Assembly (NCBI RefSeq): GCF_902706035.1
Contig: NZ_CACSJA010000007.1
Location: 62,001 to 126,000 of the forward strand
DNA length: 64,000 nucleotides
Origin: Pantoea sp. 18069
GTDB lineage: Bacteria > Pseudomonadota > Gammaproteobacteria > Burkholderiales > Burkholderiaceae_C
Direction of reading: 5' to 3'
This document shows positions 24,514 through 33,741 of this stretch, in pieces (position 1 is the stretch's first letter; each line of letters begins with the position of its first letter). The position numbers were made by a program, and so were the translations under genes. The notes under the pieces are model-generated. The model was not told the DNA's origin. It saw nothing but the letters and a program-made list of their open reading frames with translations, and did not search any database.

Positions 24514-26312
24514 GAGCAGGCTCCTTCTTCCGCGCTGAGCGCATTGCGCCGGAAACCGGCAAACAGTTCACGGCCAAAGCCGAAGGTGTTGTCCACGGCC
24601 TGGGCGGCCGGGATCTGCGCGGGCGTGCGCGCCTGCCATTCGGCGGCGTCGACCAGCACGTCGAGCGTGCCGGCCACGGCGTCGAGCCGCACGACGTCAC
24701 CGTCCTGCACGCGCGACAGCGGCCCGCCCGCGCAGGCTTCGGGCGAGACATGGATGGCGGCCGGCACCTTGCCCGATGCACCGCTCATGCGGCCATCGGT
24801 CACCAGCGCCACCTTGAAGCCCTTGCCCTGCAGCACCGCCAGCGGCGGCGTGAGCTTGTGCAGCTCGGGCATGCCATTGGCCTGCGGGCCCTGCCAGCGC
24901 ACCACGCAGACCACGTCGCGGTCGAGCTCGCCGGCCTGGAAAGCGTCCTGCAATTCAGCCTGCGAGCCGAACACGCGCGCCGGCGCCTCGACCACATGCA
25001 GCGCTTCGGGCACGGCCGAGACCTTGATCACGCTGCGCCCCAGGTTGCCGTGCAGCAGCTTGAGCCCGCCCGTGGCGCTGAACGGCGCACTCGCCGGGCG
25101 CAGCACGCTGTCGTCCAGGCTCTCTGCGATCTCGGCCCAGTGCAGCCGGTGGTCGGCGTCGCCCATGGGCAGGCGTGTGAACTCGCGTATGCCGCCCGCG
25201 CGCACGGTGAGCACGTCTTCATGCATCAGCCCTGCATCGAGCAGCTCGCGCAGCACATAGCCGGGGCCGCCCGCGGCCTGGAAGTGGTTCACGTCGGCGC
25301 TGCCGTTCGGGTAGACGCGCGCCAGCAGCGGCACTACGGCCGACAGCTCGGAGAAATCGTTCCAGTCGATGGTGATGCCGGCCGCGCGCGCCACCGCCAC
25401 CCAATGGATCAGGTGGTTGGTCGAGCCGCCCGTGGCCAGCAGCGCGACCATGGCATTGACGATGCAGCGTTCGTCGACGACTTCGCCAATCGGAGTGCAG
25501 CCCGGCTGCAGCAGCGTGCGCGCGGCTTCGCGCGTGAGCTCCTGGCGCAGCGCCTGGCCGGGGTTGACGAAGGCGGTGCCCGGCACATGCAGGCCCATGG
25601 CCTCGAGCAGCATCTGGTTGCTGTTGGCCGTGCCGTAGAACGTGCAGGTGCCTTCGCCATGGTAGGCCGCGGATTCGGCGGCCAGCAGCTCGGCGCGGCC
25701 GACCAGGCCCTGGGCCGCCTGCTCGCGCACCTTGGCCTTGGCGTTGTTCGACAGGCCCGAGGTCATGGGCCCCGCGGGCACGAACACCGTGGGCAGATGG
25801 CCGAACTGCAGCGCGCCGATCAGCAGGCCGGGAACGATCTTGTCGCACACCCCCAGCAGCAGCGCCGCGTCGAACACATCGTGGCTCAGCGACACCGCCG
25901 TGGCCATGGCGATCACGTCGCGGCTGAACAGGCTCAGCTCCATGCCGGGCGTGCCCTGGGTCACGCCGTCGCACATGGCGGGCACGCCGCCCGCGACCTG
26001 GGCCGTCGCGCCATTTTTGCGCGCTTCGTCCTTGATCAGATCGGGGTAGTGCTGCAGCGGCGCATGGGCCGACAGCACGTCGTTATAGGCCGTGACGATG
26101 GCTATGTTGGGCGCGCGCTCGGCGACGATGCGCAGCTTGTCGTTGCCGGGCAGGCCGGCGAAAGCATGCGCGACGTTGGCGCAGCCCAGGCGCTGGGCGC
26201 CGGGTGGGCGCTGGGCCAGGGCCTGCAGGCGCTGCAGATAGGCGCCGCGCTCGGGCGCGCTGCGCTCGCGGATGCGGCGCGTGACCGCTTCGACGGTGGC
26301 GTTCAATGTCAT
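24504..26312 (-). CDS. edd: 6-phosphogluconate dehydratase
   Basis: 602 residues, essentially the length of E. coli Edd (603). It has [57 protein letters not shown] with a cluster cysteine, [21 protein letters not shown], and [20 protein letters not shown]. It is an Fe-S dehydratase converting 6-phosphogluconate to KDPG. It lies between an SDR gene and eda in the gluconate operon and overlaps eda. Confidence 0.96.
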   Translation of the reverse strand: MTLNATVEAVTRRIRERSAPERGAYLQRLQALAQRPPGAQRLGCANVAHAFAGLPGNDKLRIVAERAPNIAIVTAYNDVLSAHAPLQHYPDLIKDEARKNGATAQVAGGVPAMCDGVTQGTPGMELSLFSRDVIAMATAVSLSHDVFDAALLLGVCDKIVPGLLIGALQFGHLPTVFVPAGPMTSGLSNNAKAKVREQAAQGLVGRAELLAAESAAYHGEGTCTFYGTANSNQMLLEAMGLHVPGTAFVNPGQALRQELTREAARTLLQPGCTPIGEVVDERCIVNAMVALLATGGSTNHLIHWVAVARAAGITIDWNDFSELSAVVPLLARVYPNGSADVNHFQAAGGPGYVLRELLDAGLMHEDVLTVRAGGIREFTRLPMGDADHRLHWAEIAESLDDSVLRPASAPFSATGGLKLLHGNLGRSVIKVSAVPEALHVVEAPARVFGSQAELQDAFQAGELDRDVVCVVRWQGPQANGMPELHKLTPPLAVLQGKGFKVALVTDGRMSGASGKVPAAIHVSPEACAGGPLSRVQDGDVVRLDAVAGTLDVLVDAAEWQARTPAQIPAAQAVDNTFGFGRELFAGFRRNALSAEEGACSWL

Positions 26313-26325
26313 GCGGAAAGTTCTC

Positions 26326-27096
26326 TCAAAGGAACATGCGGTTCCAGGTGGGGCTGATCAGTATTTCGTTCACGCACACATGTGCGGGCATATTGGCGAC
26401 AAAGGCAATGGTCTGGCCCAGGTCTTCGGGCTGGAGCATGCGCGCCATGTCGTCGTCGGACGGCGGCACGGGCCGCTGCTTGAGAATGGGCGTCGCCACT
26501 TCGGCGGGCAGCAGGCAGCAGGCGCGCAGGCCGTGGCGGAACTCCTCGATGTTGAATTCGTGCGTCAGCGCGGCCACGGCCGACTTGCTGGCGGTATAGG
26601 CCGCGCCCGGCATGGCCGCGGTGAAGCGCCCGGCCCAGGAGGCGACGTTGATGATGGCGCCGCCGCCGGCCGCGCGCATGAAAGGCAGCACGGCGCGCAT
26701 GGTGTGCACCGTGCCCTTGAGGTTGATGTCGAGCACGCGCTCCCAGTCGGCGGCGCTGCAGTCGGCCCAGCTGCGGCGCTGGACGTTGATGCCCGCGGCG
26801 TTGACCAGCAGATCGATGCGGCCGTGGCGTTCGGCGATGCGCGTGGCAGCGGCCTCGGCCGCGCCCGCGTCGACGACATCCAGCGCCAGGGCCTCGGCGC
26901 TGCCGCCGCCGTCAGTGATGGCCGCGCAGGCGCCGGCCAGCATGTCCTCACGCCGGCCCGACAGCACCACATGCCAGCCGCCTTCGGCCAGGGCACGGGC
27001 CCCTGCCAGGCCTATGCCCGTGCCCGCGCCCGTCACCCAGGCCACGCGCCGCGTGGCGGCGCCCCGGGTTCCGGTCGAAGCTGCGGCCATGCTCAT
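26326..27096 (-). CDS. SDR family oxidoreductase in gluconate operon
   Basis: 256 residues of classical short-chain dehydrogenase: cofactor motif [19 protein letters not shown], catalytic serine in [11 protein letters not shown] and YTASK. The ATG at 27096 overlaps the stop of the TRAP receptor gene (ATGA). Its place between the TRAP receptor and edd suggests action on gluconate or a keto-gluconate, for example reducing 5-ketogluconate to gluconate. The substrate is inference; the SDR fold is clear. Confidence 0.88.
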   Translation of the reverse strand: MSMAAASTGTRGAATRRVAWVTGAGTGIGLAGARALAEGGWHVVLSGRREDMLAGACAAITDGGGSAEALALDVVDAGAAEAAATRIAERHGRIDLLVNAAGINVQRRSWADCSAADWERVLDINLKGTVHTMRAVLPFMRAAGGGAIINVASWAGRFTAAMPGAAYTASKSAVAALTHEFNIEEFRHGLRACCLLPAEVATPILKQRPVPPSDDDMARMLQPEDLGQTIAFVANMPAHVCVNEILISPTWNRMFL

Positions 27097-28100
27097 TTCG
27101 CGGCGCGGATCTTGACGAGCTCGTCCTGCGTCTGCTTCCACAGGTCCAGGCCCACATTGGAAGCCACCGTGGCATTGACCTGGGTCAGCTTGTCGCGCAT
27201 GCGCCCGGCTTCGGCTGCGGACAGTTCATTGACCTGCATGCCCTTGGCCTTGAGGTCGGCCAGCGCCTTGGTGGCTTCGTCACGCGTGTCCTTGCGCTCG
27301 AAATCACGGGCTGTCTTCGCGGCGTCCAGCAGCACCTTTTGCTCATCCTTGCTCAGGCCGTCCCACCACTTCTTGCTCACCGACACCATCCAGGGGCTGT
27401 AGACGTGGTTGGTGATGGTCAGGTACTTCTGCACTTCATAGAACTTGCTCGACACCACGGTGTTGAACGGGTTCTCCTGGCCGTCGACGGCCTTGGTTTC
27501 AAGCGCGGTGAACAGCTCGGAGAACGGCAGCGGCACGGCATTCGCGCCCAGGGCCTTGAAGCTGTCGAGGAAGACATTGTTCTGCATCACGCGCAGCTTG
27601 ATGCCGTTCATGTCTTCGAGCTTGGTGACCGGGTGCTTGTTGTTGGTCAGGTTGCGAAAACCGTTTTCCCAGTACACCAGGCCGACGATGCCCTTGGGCT
27701 CCAGCGTGGCGCGCACCTTGTCGCCCACGGGGCCGTCGAGCAGCGCGTCGGCTTCACGGGTGTTGTTGATCAGGAAAGGCGTGTCCCACAGCGCCATCTG
27801 CGGCGCGATGCCGACCAGCGTGGCCGTGGAGCCGACCATCATTTCCTGGGCGCCGCCGATCAGCGCCTGCTGCATCTGCGTGTCCGAGCCCAGCGAGGCG
27901 TTGCCGATGGCGCGCACCCTCATCTTGCCGCCCGTGGCCTTCTCGACCTCCTTGGCGAACAGGCGCACGGCGCGGCCCTGGTTGGAGTCATCGACCAGGC
28001 CGTAGCCGAAGCGCACGATGCGCGGCTTGAAGTCCTGGGCCTGAACGGTGCCGGCCGCCATCAATACGGCCAGTGCGCCGAGGGCAAATTTGATTCGCAT
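27093..28100 (-). CDS. TRAP transporter substrate-binding protein (DctP family)
   Basis: 335 residues with signal peptide MRIKFALGALAVLMAAG and cleavage near VQAQDF. The DctP family signatures LFAKEVEKATGGKMRVR, MQQALIGGAQEMMVGS and the conserved arginine region IKLRVMQNNVFLDSFKALGANAVPLPF are present, followed by TALETKAVDGQENP. It binds an organic acid in the periplasm for the DctQM membrane pair encoded just upstream. Its genes flank gntK, edd and eda, so gluconate or a related sugar acid is the likely ligand. Confidence 0.93.
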   Translation of the reverse strand: MRIKFALGALAVLMAAGTVQAQDFKPRIVRFGYGLVDDSNQGRAVRLFAKEVEKATGGKMRVRAIGNASLGSDTQMQQALIGGAQEMMVGSTATLVGIAPQMALWDTPFLINNTREADALLDGPVGDKVRATLEPKGIVGLVYWENGFRNLTNNKHPVTKLEDMNGIKLRVMQNNVFLDSFKALGANAVPLPFSELFTALETKAVDGQENPFNTVVSSKFYEVQKYLTITNHVYSPWMVSVSKKWWDGLSKDEQKVLLDAAKTARDFERKDTRDEATKALADLKAKGMQVNELSAAEAGRMRDKLTQVNATVASNVGLDLWKQTQDELVKIRAAK

Positions 28101-28164
28101 GTCTGTCTCCTGGTTGATACAAGGGGCACCCTGCCCCCGGTTTTGAAAAACTGTTCTGCCTTGT

Positions 28165-29445
28165 TCAATGCATCCAGCGCAGCGGCGCGAGCACGATCTG
28201 CGGGAAGATCACCAGCAGCACGGCCAGCAGCACATAGGCCAGCAGGAACGGCGTCGTGCCCTTGATCACGGTCTCCATGCGCAGCTTGCCCACGCCCGCG
28301 ACCACGTTCTGCACCGTTCCCACGGGCGGGGTGATCAGGCCGATACAGCCCACATAGATGAACATGAAGCCGAAGTACACCGGGTCGATGCCGGCCTTGA
28401 CCGCCAGCGGCGCGCACACCGGGCCGAAGATCAGGATGGTGGGCGTGAGATCCATCGCCGTGCCCACGACCAGCAGGAACAGCATCATCGTGGCCATGAA
28501 CAGCATGGGGTTGCCCAGCAGGCCGGAGAAACTCTCGGCCAGCATGTTGGGCAGGTCGGCCAGCGTGATCATGTAGGCCGTCACCGTGGCGGCGCCGCAC
28601 AGGAACATCACCACCGCCGTGGTCTTGGCCGCGGCCAGGAACACTTCGTAGAGCCGGCTCCAGCTCATCTCGCGGTAGATCACCATGGACACGAACAGCG
28701 CATAGACCGCGGCCACCACGGCCGCTTCGGTGGGCGTGAACACCCCGCCCTTCAAGCCGCCCAGGATGATGACCGGCATCATCATGGCCCAGAAACTCTT
28801 GCCCAGCGTCCTGAACCGCGTGCCCCAGGGCATGCGCTCGCCGCCGCCCAGCTGGAACTTGCGTGCAATCGTCCACCAGGCGACGACCAGAAAGCACCCC
28901 ATGATCAGCCCGGGCACGATGCCCGAGAGGAACAGCTTGCTGATCGAGGTATTGGTCGTCACGCCATAGATCACGAAAGGCATGGACGGCGGAATGATGG
29001 GCGCGATGATGCCGCCCGAAGCCAGCAGCCCGGAGCTGTAGCTGTCGGGGTACTTCTGGTCGCGCATCATGGGCAGCAAGATGGTGGCCAGCGCCGCGGT
29101 GTCGGCAATCGCCGAGCCGCTCATCGAGGCCAGCAGCACGGCCGCGCCAATGGTCACGAAGCCCAGGCCGCCGCGGATATGGCCGACAAACGCGCTCGCC
29201 AGGTCGATGATGCGCCGCGACAGTCCGCCGGCGTTCATTAGCTCACCGGCCAGAATGAAGAACGGCACGGCCAGCAGAGGGAAGTTGTCGAAGCCCGCCT
29301 GCAGGTTCTGCGCCAGCAGCTGGGTGTCGAAGAAGTCGAGGTGCCACATCAGCGCCACCCCGGTGAGCACCAGCGAATGCGCGATCGGCATGCCGATCAC
29401 CATGCCGCCGATCAGCACGAACAGGAAAATGAAGGTCACAACCAT
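28165..29445 (-). CDS. TRAP transporter large permease (DctM family)
   Basis: 426 residues, almost entirely hydrophobic, with about 12-13 membrane segments. DctM hallmarks include FFILAGELMNAGGLSRRIIDLA, the GSAIADTAALATILLPMM region, and ASGGIIAPIIPPSMPFVIYG. It is the ion-coupled transport subunit in the inner membrane working with the small DctQ subunit (12 nt upstream) and the DctP receptor (64 nt downstream). Confidence 0.95.
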   Translation of the reverse strand: MVVTFIFLFVLIGGMVIGMPIAHSLVLTGVALMWHLDFFDTQLLAQNLQAGFDNFPLLAVPFFILAGELMNAGGLSRRIIDLASAFVGHIRGGLGFVTIGAAVLLASMSGSAIADTAALATILLPMMRDQKYPDSYSSGLLASGGIIAPIIPPSMPFVIYGVTTNTSISKLFLSGIVPGLIMGCFLVVAWWTIARKFQLGGGERMPWGTRFRTLGKSFWAMMMPVIILGGLKGGVFTPTEAAVVAAVYALFVSMVIYREMSWSRLYEVFLAAAKTTAVVMFLCGAATVTAYMITLADLPNMLAESFSGLLGNPMLFMATMMLFLLVVGTAMDLTPTILIFGPVCAPLAVKAGIDPVYFGFMFIYVGCIGLITPPVGTVQNVVAGVGKLRMETVIKGTTPFLLAYVLLAVLLVIFPQIVLAPLRWMH

Positions 29446-29456
29446 TTGCGTGCTCC

Positions 29457-29963
29457 TTATTCGATATCCAGGACGGAGCCGTCATGCGAGGGCCGGGGCG
29501 CACCGCGGCGCATGTCGCGCAACGCCACCACCAGCATGCCCACGGCCAGCACCAGGGTCGCCGCAGCGCCCAGCGCCAGCGGGTAACCCATCACCGTGCT
29601 GTAGCTGGCAAGGCCGGCCTGCACCTGGGCCCACGAGCCCCACAGCAGCATCAGCATGCACATCACGACCAGCGCCTGGGTCAGCCAGAACAGCAGCGTG
29701 CGCACGCGTGGACTCACGCGCGAAGTCACCATGTCGAAGCCAAGATGGCTGCACTCGAACGCCGCCACGATGGAGCCGACGGCGACCAGCCAGACAAACA
29801 GCAGGCGCGAAATTTCCTCGTACGAGACGATGCTGGTGTTGAACACATAGCGCAGCACGACGTTGACGAATACCGCGACCACCATGCCGGCCAAGGCCAG
29901 CACCATGAACAACTCGGCCAGACGCTGCAGGCGCGGCTTGGGCTTGGGGGTTTCTGAACGCAT
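29457..29963 (-). CDS. TRAP transporter small permease (DctQ family)
   Basis: 168 residues with four predicted membrane helices and the family pattern NVVLRYVFNTSIVSYEEISRLLFVWLVAVG near residue 40. It partners DctM in the inner membrane. The order gntK, dctQ, dctM, dctP, SDR, edd, eda on one strand gives uptake, phosphorylation and Entner-Doudoroff breakdown in one transcription unit. Confidence 0.93.
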   Translation of the reverse strand: MRSETPKPKPRLQRLAELFMVLALAGMVVAVFVNVVLRYVFNTSIVSYEEISRLLFVWLVAVGSIVAAFECSHLGFDMVTSRVSPRVRTLLFWLTQALVVMCMLMLLWGSWAQVQAGLASYSTVMGYPLALGAAATLVLAVGMLVVALRDMRRGAPRPSHDGSVLDIE

Positions 29964-29991
29964 GGATGATTCTTTCTCAGAGATAAACAGG

Positions 29992-30558
29992 TCAGGACTG
30001 GACCGGCGCCAGCCAGTCGTTCACGCGGCGCACGATCTCCGGCAGCACCAGCGTGGCGTCGATGCCGAACACGGCGGCTTCGCTGTCGGGGCGCTCGAGC
30101 GTGGCGAACTGGTTGGCCACCAGATCGGGCGAGAAGAAGTGACCGGGCCGCGCCTGCACGCGCTGCAAGGCCGTGGCGTAGTCCAGGTCAAGAAACACAA
30201 AGCCCAGCGCGCCCGCCGGCTGCGCCAGGCGCAGGCGATCGCGGTACTTGCGCTTCAGGGCCGAGCAGGTGAGCACGATGCCGGAGCCGGCCCGGGCCGT
30301 GGCCAGGATGTCCGACAGATGCGCCAGCCAGCTGCCGCGGTCCTCATCGGTCAGGGCAATGCCGGCCTGCATCTTGCGCACGCTCTCGGCAGAGTGGTAG
30401 GCGTCGCCTTCATGCAGCGTCCAGCCCAGCGATGCGGCCAGCATCTGTGCCACGCTGGACTTGCCGCAGCCAGACACCCCCATGACCACCAGGGCCTGGG
30501 GCTTGGGCGGTTCCGCTGTAGAGATTGAGGCTTGGATAGCGCTATCCGTGTTGGTCAT
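29992..30558 (-). CDS. gntK: Gluconokinase
   Basis: 188 residues with a P-loop VVMGVSGCGKSSVAQ (Lys33), then EGDAYHSAESVRKMQAGIALTDEDR and TCSALKRKYRDRLR, the GntK/IdnK signature. It phosphorylates gluconate to 6-phosphogluconate, feeding Edd and Eda downstream. It is the first gene of the minus-strand gluconate operon and divergent from the LacI-type regulator. A perfect GGATAGCGCTATCC palindrome lies within codons 4-8, so repressor binding would overlap the translation start. No strong ribosome-binding site precedes the ATG. Confidence 0.93.
   Translation of the reverse strand: MTNTDSAIQASISTAEPPKPQALVVMGVSGCGKSSVAQMLAASLGWTLHEGDAYHSAESVRKMQAGIALTDEDRGSWLAHLSDILATARAGSGIVLTCSALKRKYRDRLRLAQPAGALGFVFLDLDYATALQRVQARPGHFFSPDLVANQFATLERPDSEAAVFGIDATLVLPEIVRRVNDWLAPVQS
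30534..30547. promoter_or_regulatory. GntR-type operator 1 (perfect palindrome)
   Basis: GGATAGCGCTATCC is a 14-bp perfect palindrome just inside the gntK coding region. The same core GATAGCGCTATC recurs 105 bp away in front of the LacI-type regulator gene, so both are likely sites for that regulator. Confidence 0.78.
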
Positions 30559-30560
30559 AA

Positions 30561-30583
30561 AAAAACGAGGTCATGATTCCTCG
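30561..30583 (-). terminator. U-tract hairpin in the gntK leader
   Basis: On the minus strand CGAGG and CCTCG (30566-30583) form a 5-bp stem followed at once by a run of seven T, ending at the gntK ATG. It looks like a short intrinsic terminator or attenuator in the leader, or it may block readthrough. The stem is short, so this is tentative. Confidence 0.35.
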
Positions 30584-30638
30584 TACTGAAAAATTTGCGA
30601 TGGATTATCGCGGGAAAATAGCGATGTTTTCACGCTCG

Positions 30639-30650
30639 GATAGCGCTATC
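30639..30650. promoter_or_regulatory. GntR-type operator 2
   Basis: GATAGCGCTATC, identical to the core of the site at 30534-30547, lies 40 bp before the preferred TTG start of the regulator gene. Paired sites on either side of the divergent promoters would allow looping and autoregulation. Confidence 0.75.
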
Positions 30651-30689
30651 ATAGATTTTTCGTTTCTCCCCAGAAATCAGGACAAACCC

Positions 30690-31718
30690 TTGACCGAAGC
30701 CCCGCGCCGCGCGCGCCGCTCCAGCGGCCGCACCACACTCGCCGACGTTGCCCAGCTCGCGGGCGTCAGCCCCATCACGGTCTCCCGGGCCCTGCGCGGC
30801 GAGCGCGGCGTCGACCCGGTCCTGGTGCAGAAAGTGCAGCAGGCGGTGGCCCAACTGGGCTATGTGCCCGACCCCGCGGCGCGCGCGCTGGCCTCGCAGA
30901 AAAGCACCCAGGTGCTGGTGCTCGTGCCGCTGCTGTCCAACACCTTGTTCGTAGACCTGCTCGAGGCCGTGCACCGCACGCTGTTTCCCGAAGGCTTCCA
31001 GCCGCTGATCGGCGTGACCCACTACGACAGCGCCGAGGAAGAGCTGCTGCTGCGCACCTACCTGCCCCACCGCCCCGCGGGCCTGCTGGTCACGGGCTTC
31101 GACCGCAGCGAGACCGCACGCCAGCTCATCGCCCACAGCGGCGTGCCCTGCGTGCACCTGATGGAAACCAGCAGCGCGCCGGGCGTGGCCTGCGTAGGGT
31201 TCTCGCAGACAGATGCCGGCGCGGCCATCACCCAGCACCTGCTTGACCGTGGCCGGCGGCGCATCGCGTTTTGCGGCGCGCAGCTCGACCCGCGCGTGCT
31301 GCAGCGCGCCGAAGGCTACCGCCGCTGCCTGCGCGAAGCAGGCCTCTATGACCCGCGGCTGGAAATGCTCAGCCCCGAACGCTCGTCGATCGCGCTGGGC
31401 GCGCGGCTGTTCGAGGAAATGCTCCAGCGCATGCCCGACATCGATGCAATCTTCTTTTGCAACGACGACATCGCCCAGGGCGGCCTGCTTGCCGCCCACC
31501 GCCTGGGCGTTCAGGTGCCCGCGCGCATCGCCATGGCCGGCTTCAACGACCTCGCGGGCAGCGACCAGATGGTGCCCGCGCTCACCACCGTGCGCACCCC
31601 GCGCAGCGAAGTCGGCCGCGAAGGCGCAAGCATGCTGCTGGGCATGATGCGCGGCTCGCAGGCCGCGACGGGCTGCGTTCAGCTGGGTTATGAACTCGTG
31701 GTGCGGGAAAGCACCTGA
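30690..31718 (+). CDS. gntR: LacI family gluconate regulator
   Basis: 342 residues from a TTG start (TEAPRRARRSSGRTTLADVA) behind AGGA. ATG starts at 30573 or 30624 would place an operator inside the coding region. The HTH is TLADVAQLAGVSPITVSRALRGE with hinge AARALASQKSTQVL. The effector domain includes VPLLSNTLFVDLLEAV, DAIFFCNDDIAQGGLLAAHRLG and AMAGFNDLAGSD. It matches GntR of the LacI family, which releases its operators when gluconate is present. It is divergent from gntK with two matching palindromes. A deleted copy of its 3' end occurs at 39474-39555. Confidence 0.88.
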   Translation: MTEAPRRARRSSGRTTLADVAQLAGVSPITVSRALRGERGVDPVLVQKVQQAVAQLGYVPDPAARALASQKSTQVLVLVPLLSNTLFVDLLEAVHRTLFPEGFQPLIGVTHYDSAEEELLLRTYLPHRPAGLLVTGFDRSETARQLIAHSGVPCVHLMETSSAPGVACVGFSQTDAGAAITQHLLDRGRRRIAFCGAQLDPRVLQRAEGYRRCLREAGLYDPRLEMLSPERSSIALGARLFEEMLQRMPDIDAIFFCNDDIAQGGLLAAHRLGVQVPARIAMAGFNDLAGSDQMVPALTTVRTPRSEVGREGASMLLGMMRGSQAATGCVQLGYELVVREST

Positions 31719-32126
31719 GCCCCCCCCCCGGGGCGTGCCAGTCCGGTCGCGCGGCGCCCCGCAAACCTGCATTCTGGATGATGCCTGCCGGACCACCCTG
31801 GTGCTGCAGCGTTTGCAAGGGGGAAGCGGCCGGGTCTGTTTTCTTTGGAACGCAAACACGTTCTTGTCGCTGGCAGCGCAGCCTCGCGCAAAGACACCCG
31901 GTGCATTCACCGTAGACAGCTACAAGCCGCCCCATTGCTCAGGCGCGGCGCACGGGCTCGCGCGCGAACCGGACCGATCCGGCATGCCAGGCCTGCAGCC
32001 GCGCCCAACAAAGATAGGCAAGAGTCTCACCCAGTGAGATTTCTCTTTGACAGCCATTTGCCGCGCGGCGAAAGTGGCAGCACCAAGACAAGCCCCGACC
32101 CACCCATTTCCCAAGCGAGCCAGATC
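31719..32126. other. Intergenic region with candidate IclR operator
   Basis: No convincing gene. It starts with a C-rich run (31720-31730). Near its right end TCTCAC-CCA-GTGAGA (32025-32039) is a perfect 15-bp dyad about 88 bp before the dioxygenase start. It probably holds the promoter of the following catabolic operon, with the dyad as a candidate site for the operon's IclR regulator. Confidence 0.45.
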
Positions 32127-32951
32127 ATGGAACTGCAAGCCACGCTGCACAGCATTCACCTCACCTCTCCCGACCCCCTGGCCATGGCCCAGTTCTACAG
32201 TCGCACCTACGGCATGCAGATGCAAGCGCTGGAAAACGGCTTTCGCTGCCGCGGCCCGGGGCGTGAACTGCGGGTGTCCACCGGTGCGGCGCACCAGTTG
32301 CACCATGCCCATTTCGCGCTGAGCACGCCGGCCGCATGGCACGCGTTCCAGGCACGGGTCGCCAGCCTGCCCCAGCACGCCGTGCCCGCGAATTGCTGCG
32401 ATGGGCAGGCAATGGCACTGCGCGATCCGGACGGCAACCTGGTGGTCTTCAGCGCGCCGCAGGCCGATGCCCACGCCCTCGAAGCGCCCCTGCCGCCGGC
32501 GACGCTGCAGCACTTCGCGCTGCGTACGCCCAACATGCCGGTGATGCTGGCCTTCTACACCGAGCAGCTCGGCCTGGTGCTTTCCGACGCCGTGCGTGAT
32601 CCGCAAGGCCATCTGCGCGCCTGCTTTCTGCGCAGCGATGCGCTGCACCACGCGCTGGCCCTGTTCTTCGCTCCCGAGGCCTGTTTCGACCACCAGTCCT
32701 TTGAGGCCCCCGACTGGAACAGCATGAAGACCTGGGGCGACCACATGGCCGCGCAGCGCGTGCCCATCGTCTGGGGCCTGGGCCGCCACGGCCCCGGCAA
32801 CGATGTCTTCTTCATGGTCCGCGACCCCGACGGCAATCTGGCCGAAATCTCGTCGGAGATCGAGGAATGCGCGCCGGGCCGCCCGGCCGGCGAGTGGCCA
32901 CACGAGGAGCACACGCTCAATCTGTGGGGCAAGGCCATCCTGCGCAGCTGA
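32127..32951 (+). CDS. Extradiol ring-cleavage dioxygenase (VOC family, two-domain)
   Basis: 274 residues made of two VOC repeats. The first (LHSIHLTSPDPLAMAQFYSR) looks structural. The second carries the iron ligands: His129 in LQHFALRTPNMPVMLAFY, one of His174/His175 in LHHALALFF, and Glu240 in DPDGNLAEISSE. This is the catechol 2,3-dioxygenase type I pattern. It would open a catechol-like ring. It leads a plus-strand operon with an MhpA-like hydroxylase and an FAH hydrolase, which fits hydroxylation, cleavage and hydrolysis of an aromatic acid. The precise catechol is unknown. Confidence 0.82.
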   Translation: MELQATLHSIHLTSPDPLAMAQFYSRTYGMQMQALENGFRCRGPGRELRVSTGAAHQLHHAHFALSTPAAWHAFQARVASLPQHAVPANCCDGQAMALRDPDGNLVVFSAPQADAHALEAPLPPATLQHFALRTPNMPVMLAFYTEQLGLVLSDAVRDPQGHLRACFLRSDALHHALALFFAPEACFDHQSFEAPDWNSMKTWGDHMAAQRVPIVWGLGRHGPGNDVFFMVRDPDGNLAEISSEIEECAPGRPAGEWPHEEHTLNLWGKAILRS

Positions 32952-32958
32952 GCCGCAC

Positions 32959-33741
32959 ATGTCCAGCCCCCACCGCATGCTGCGCATCCTCGGGATGTTC
33001 AGCCTGGAGCGCCCGGTGATCAGCCCCGAGTGGCTGATCACCGAACTGGGCGTTTCGCGCGCCAGCGTCTACCGCGACCTCGGCCAGCTGGCCCGGGCCG
33101 GCATGCTCGAACGCGTGGCCGAGCGCGGCTATGTACTCGGCCCGCTGGTGGTCGAGCTGGACCGCCAGATCCGCCTGTCGGACCCGCTGCTCGAGGCCGC
33201 GCAGGAGTTGCCGGCGCAGCTCGCCGAAGAGACCGGCGGAACGGTGTTGCTGTGCCGCTTCCATGGCAGCAAGGTGATGTGCATCCACCAGGTGAACGGC
33301 CGCAACCCGGCGCTGTCGGTGAGCTACGAGCGCGGCCGGGCCATGCCGCTGTACCGCGGCGCCACCTCCAAGATCATTCTGGCCTACCTGCCGCTCAAGC
33401 AGCTCAAGCAGCTGTGGGCCAGCGAGCGCACGGCGCTGGTGGCCGCGGGCCTGCCCGACGATTTCACCCTGCTCGCCCAGGAGCTTGCGGACCTGCGCGA
33501 CACCGGGTACTGCATCACCGCCGGCGAAGTGGACCCGGATGCCGTGGGCTTTGCCGTGCCGCAGCGGGACGGCGAGCACCTGCTCGGCAGCCTGAGCGTG
33601 GTGATGCCCGCGGCTGACCTGAGCGAGGCCCGGCGCAAAAGCACGCTCCATCGCCTGCAAAGCGCCGCAGGCCGCATCGAGGGCCGACTGCAAGACCAGC
33701 GCCAGAAAGCGCGCGCAACCAAAAAAACGGAGACTCCATGA
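32959..33741 (+). CDS. IclR family transcriptional regulator
   Basis: 260 residues. The N-terminal winged helix ISPEWLITELGVSRASVYRDLGQLARAGMLERV is followed by the IclR effector domain (GGTVLLCRFHGSKVMCIHQVNG, RGRAMPLYRGATSKIILAYLP, ITAGEVDPDAVGFAVPQ). It starts 8 nt after the dioxygenase stop and overlaps the hydroxylase start by 4 nt, so it is embedded in the operon it presumably regulates. That is less usual than a divergent position. Confidence 0.88.
   Translation: MSSPHRMLRILGMFSLERPVISPEWLITELGVSRASVYRDLGQLARAGMLERVAERGYVLGPLVVELDRQIRLSDPLLEAAQELPAQLAEETGGTVLLCRFHGSKVMCIHQVNGRNPALSVSYERGRAMPLYRGATSKIILAYLPLKQLKQLWASERTALVAAGLPDDFTLLAQELADLRDTGYCITAGEVDPDAVGFAVPQRDGEHLLGSLSVVMPAADLSEARRKSTLHRLQSAAGRIEGRLQDQRQKARATKKTETP

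Noticed and set aside
27093..29963. Assigning the TRAP system to C4-dicarboxylates
   Set aside because: The family names come from Dct, but the operon carries gntK, edd and eda and is under a GntR-type regulator, so a gluconate-like ligand is more likely.
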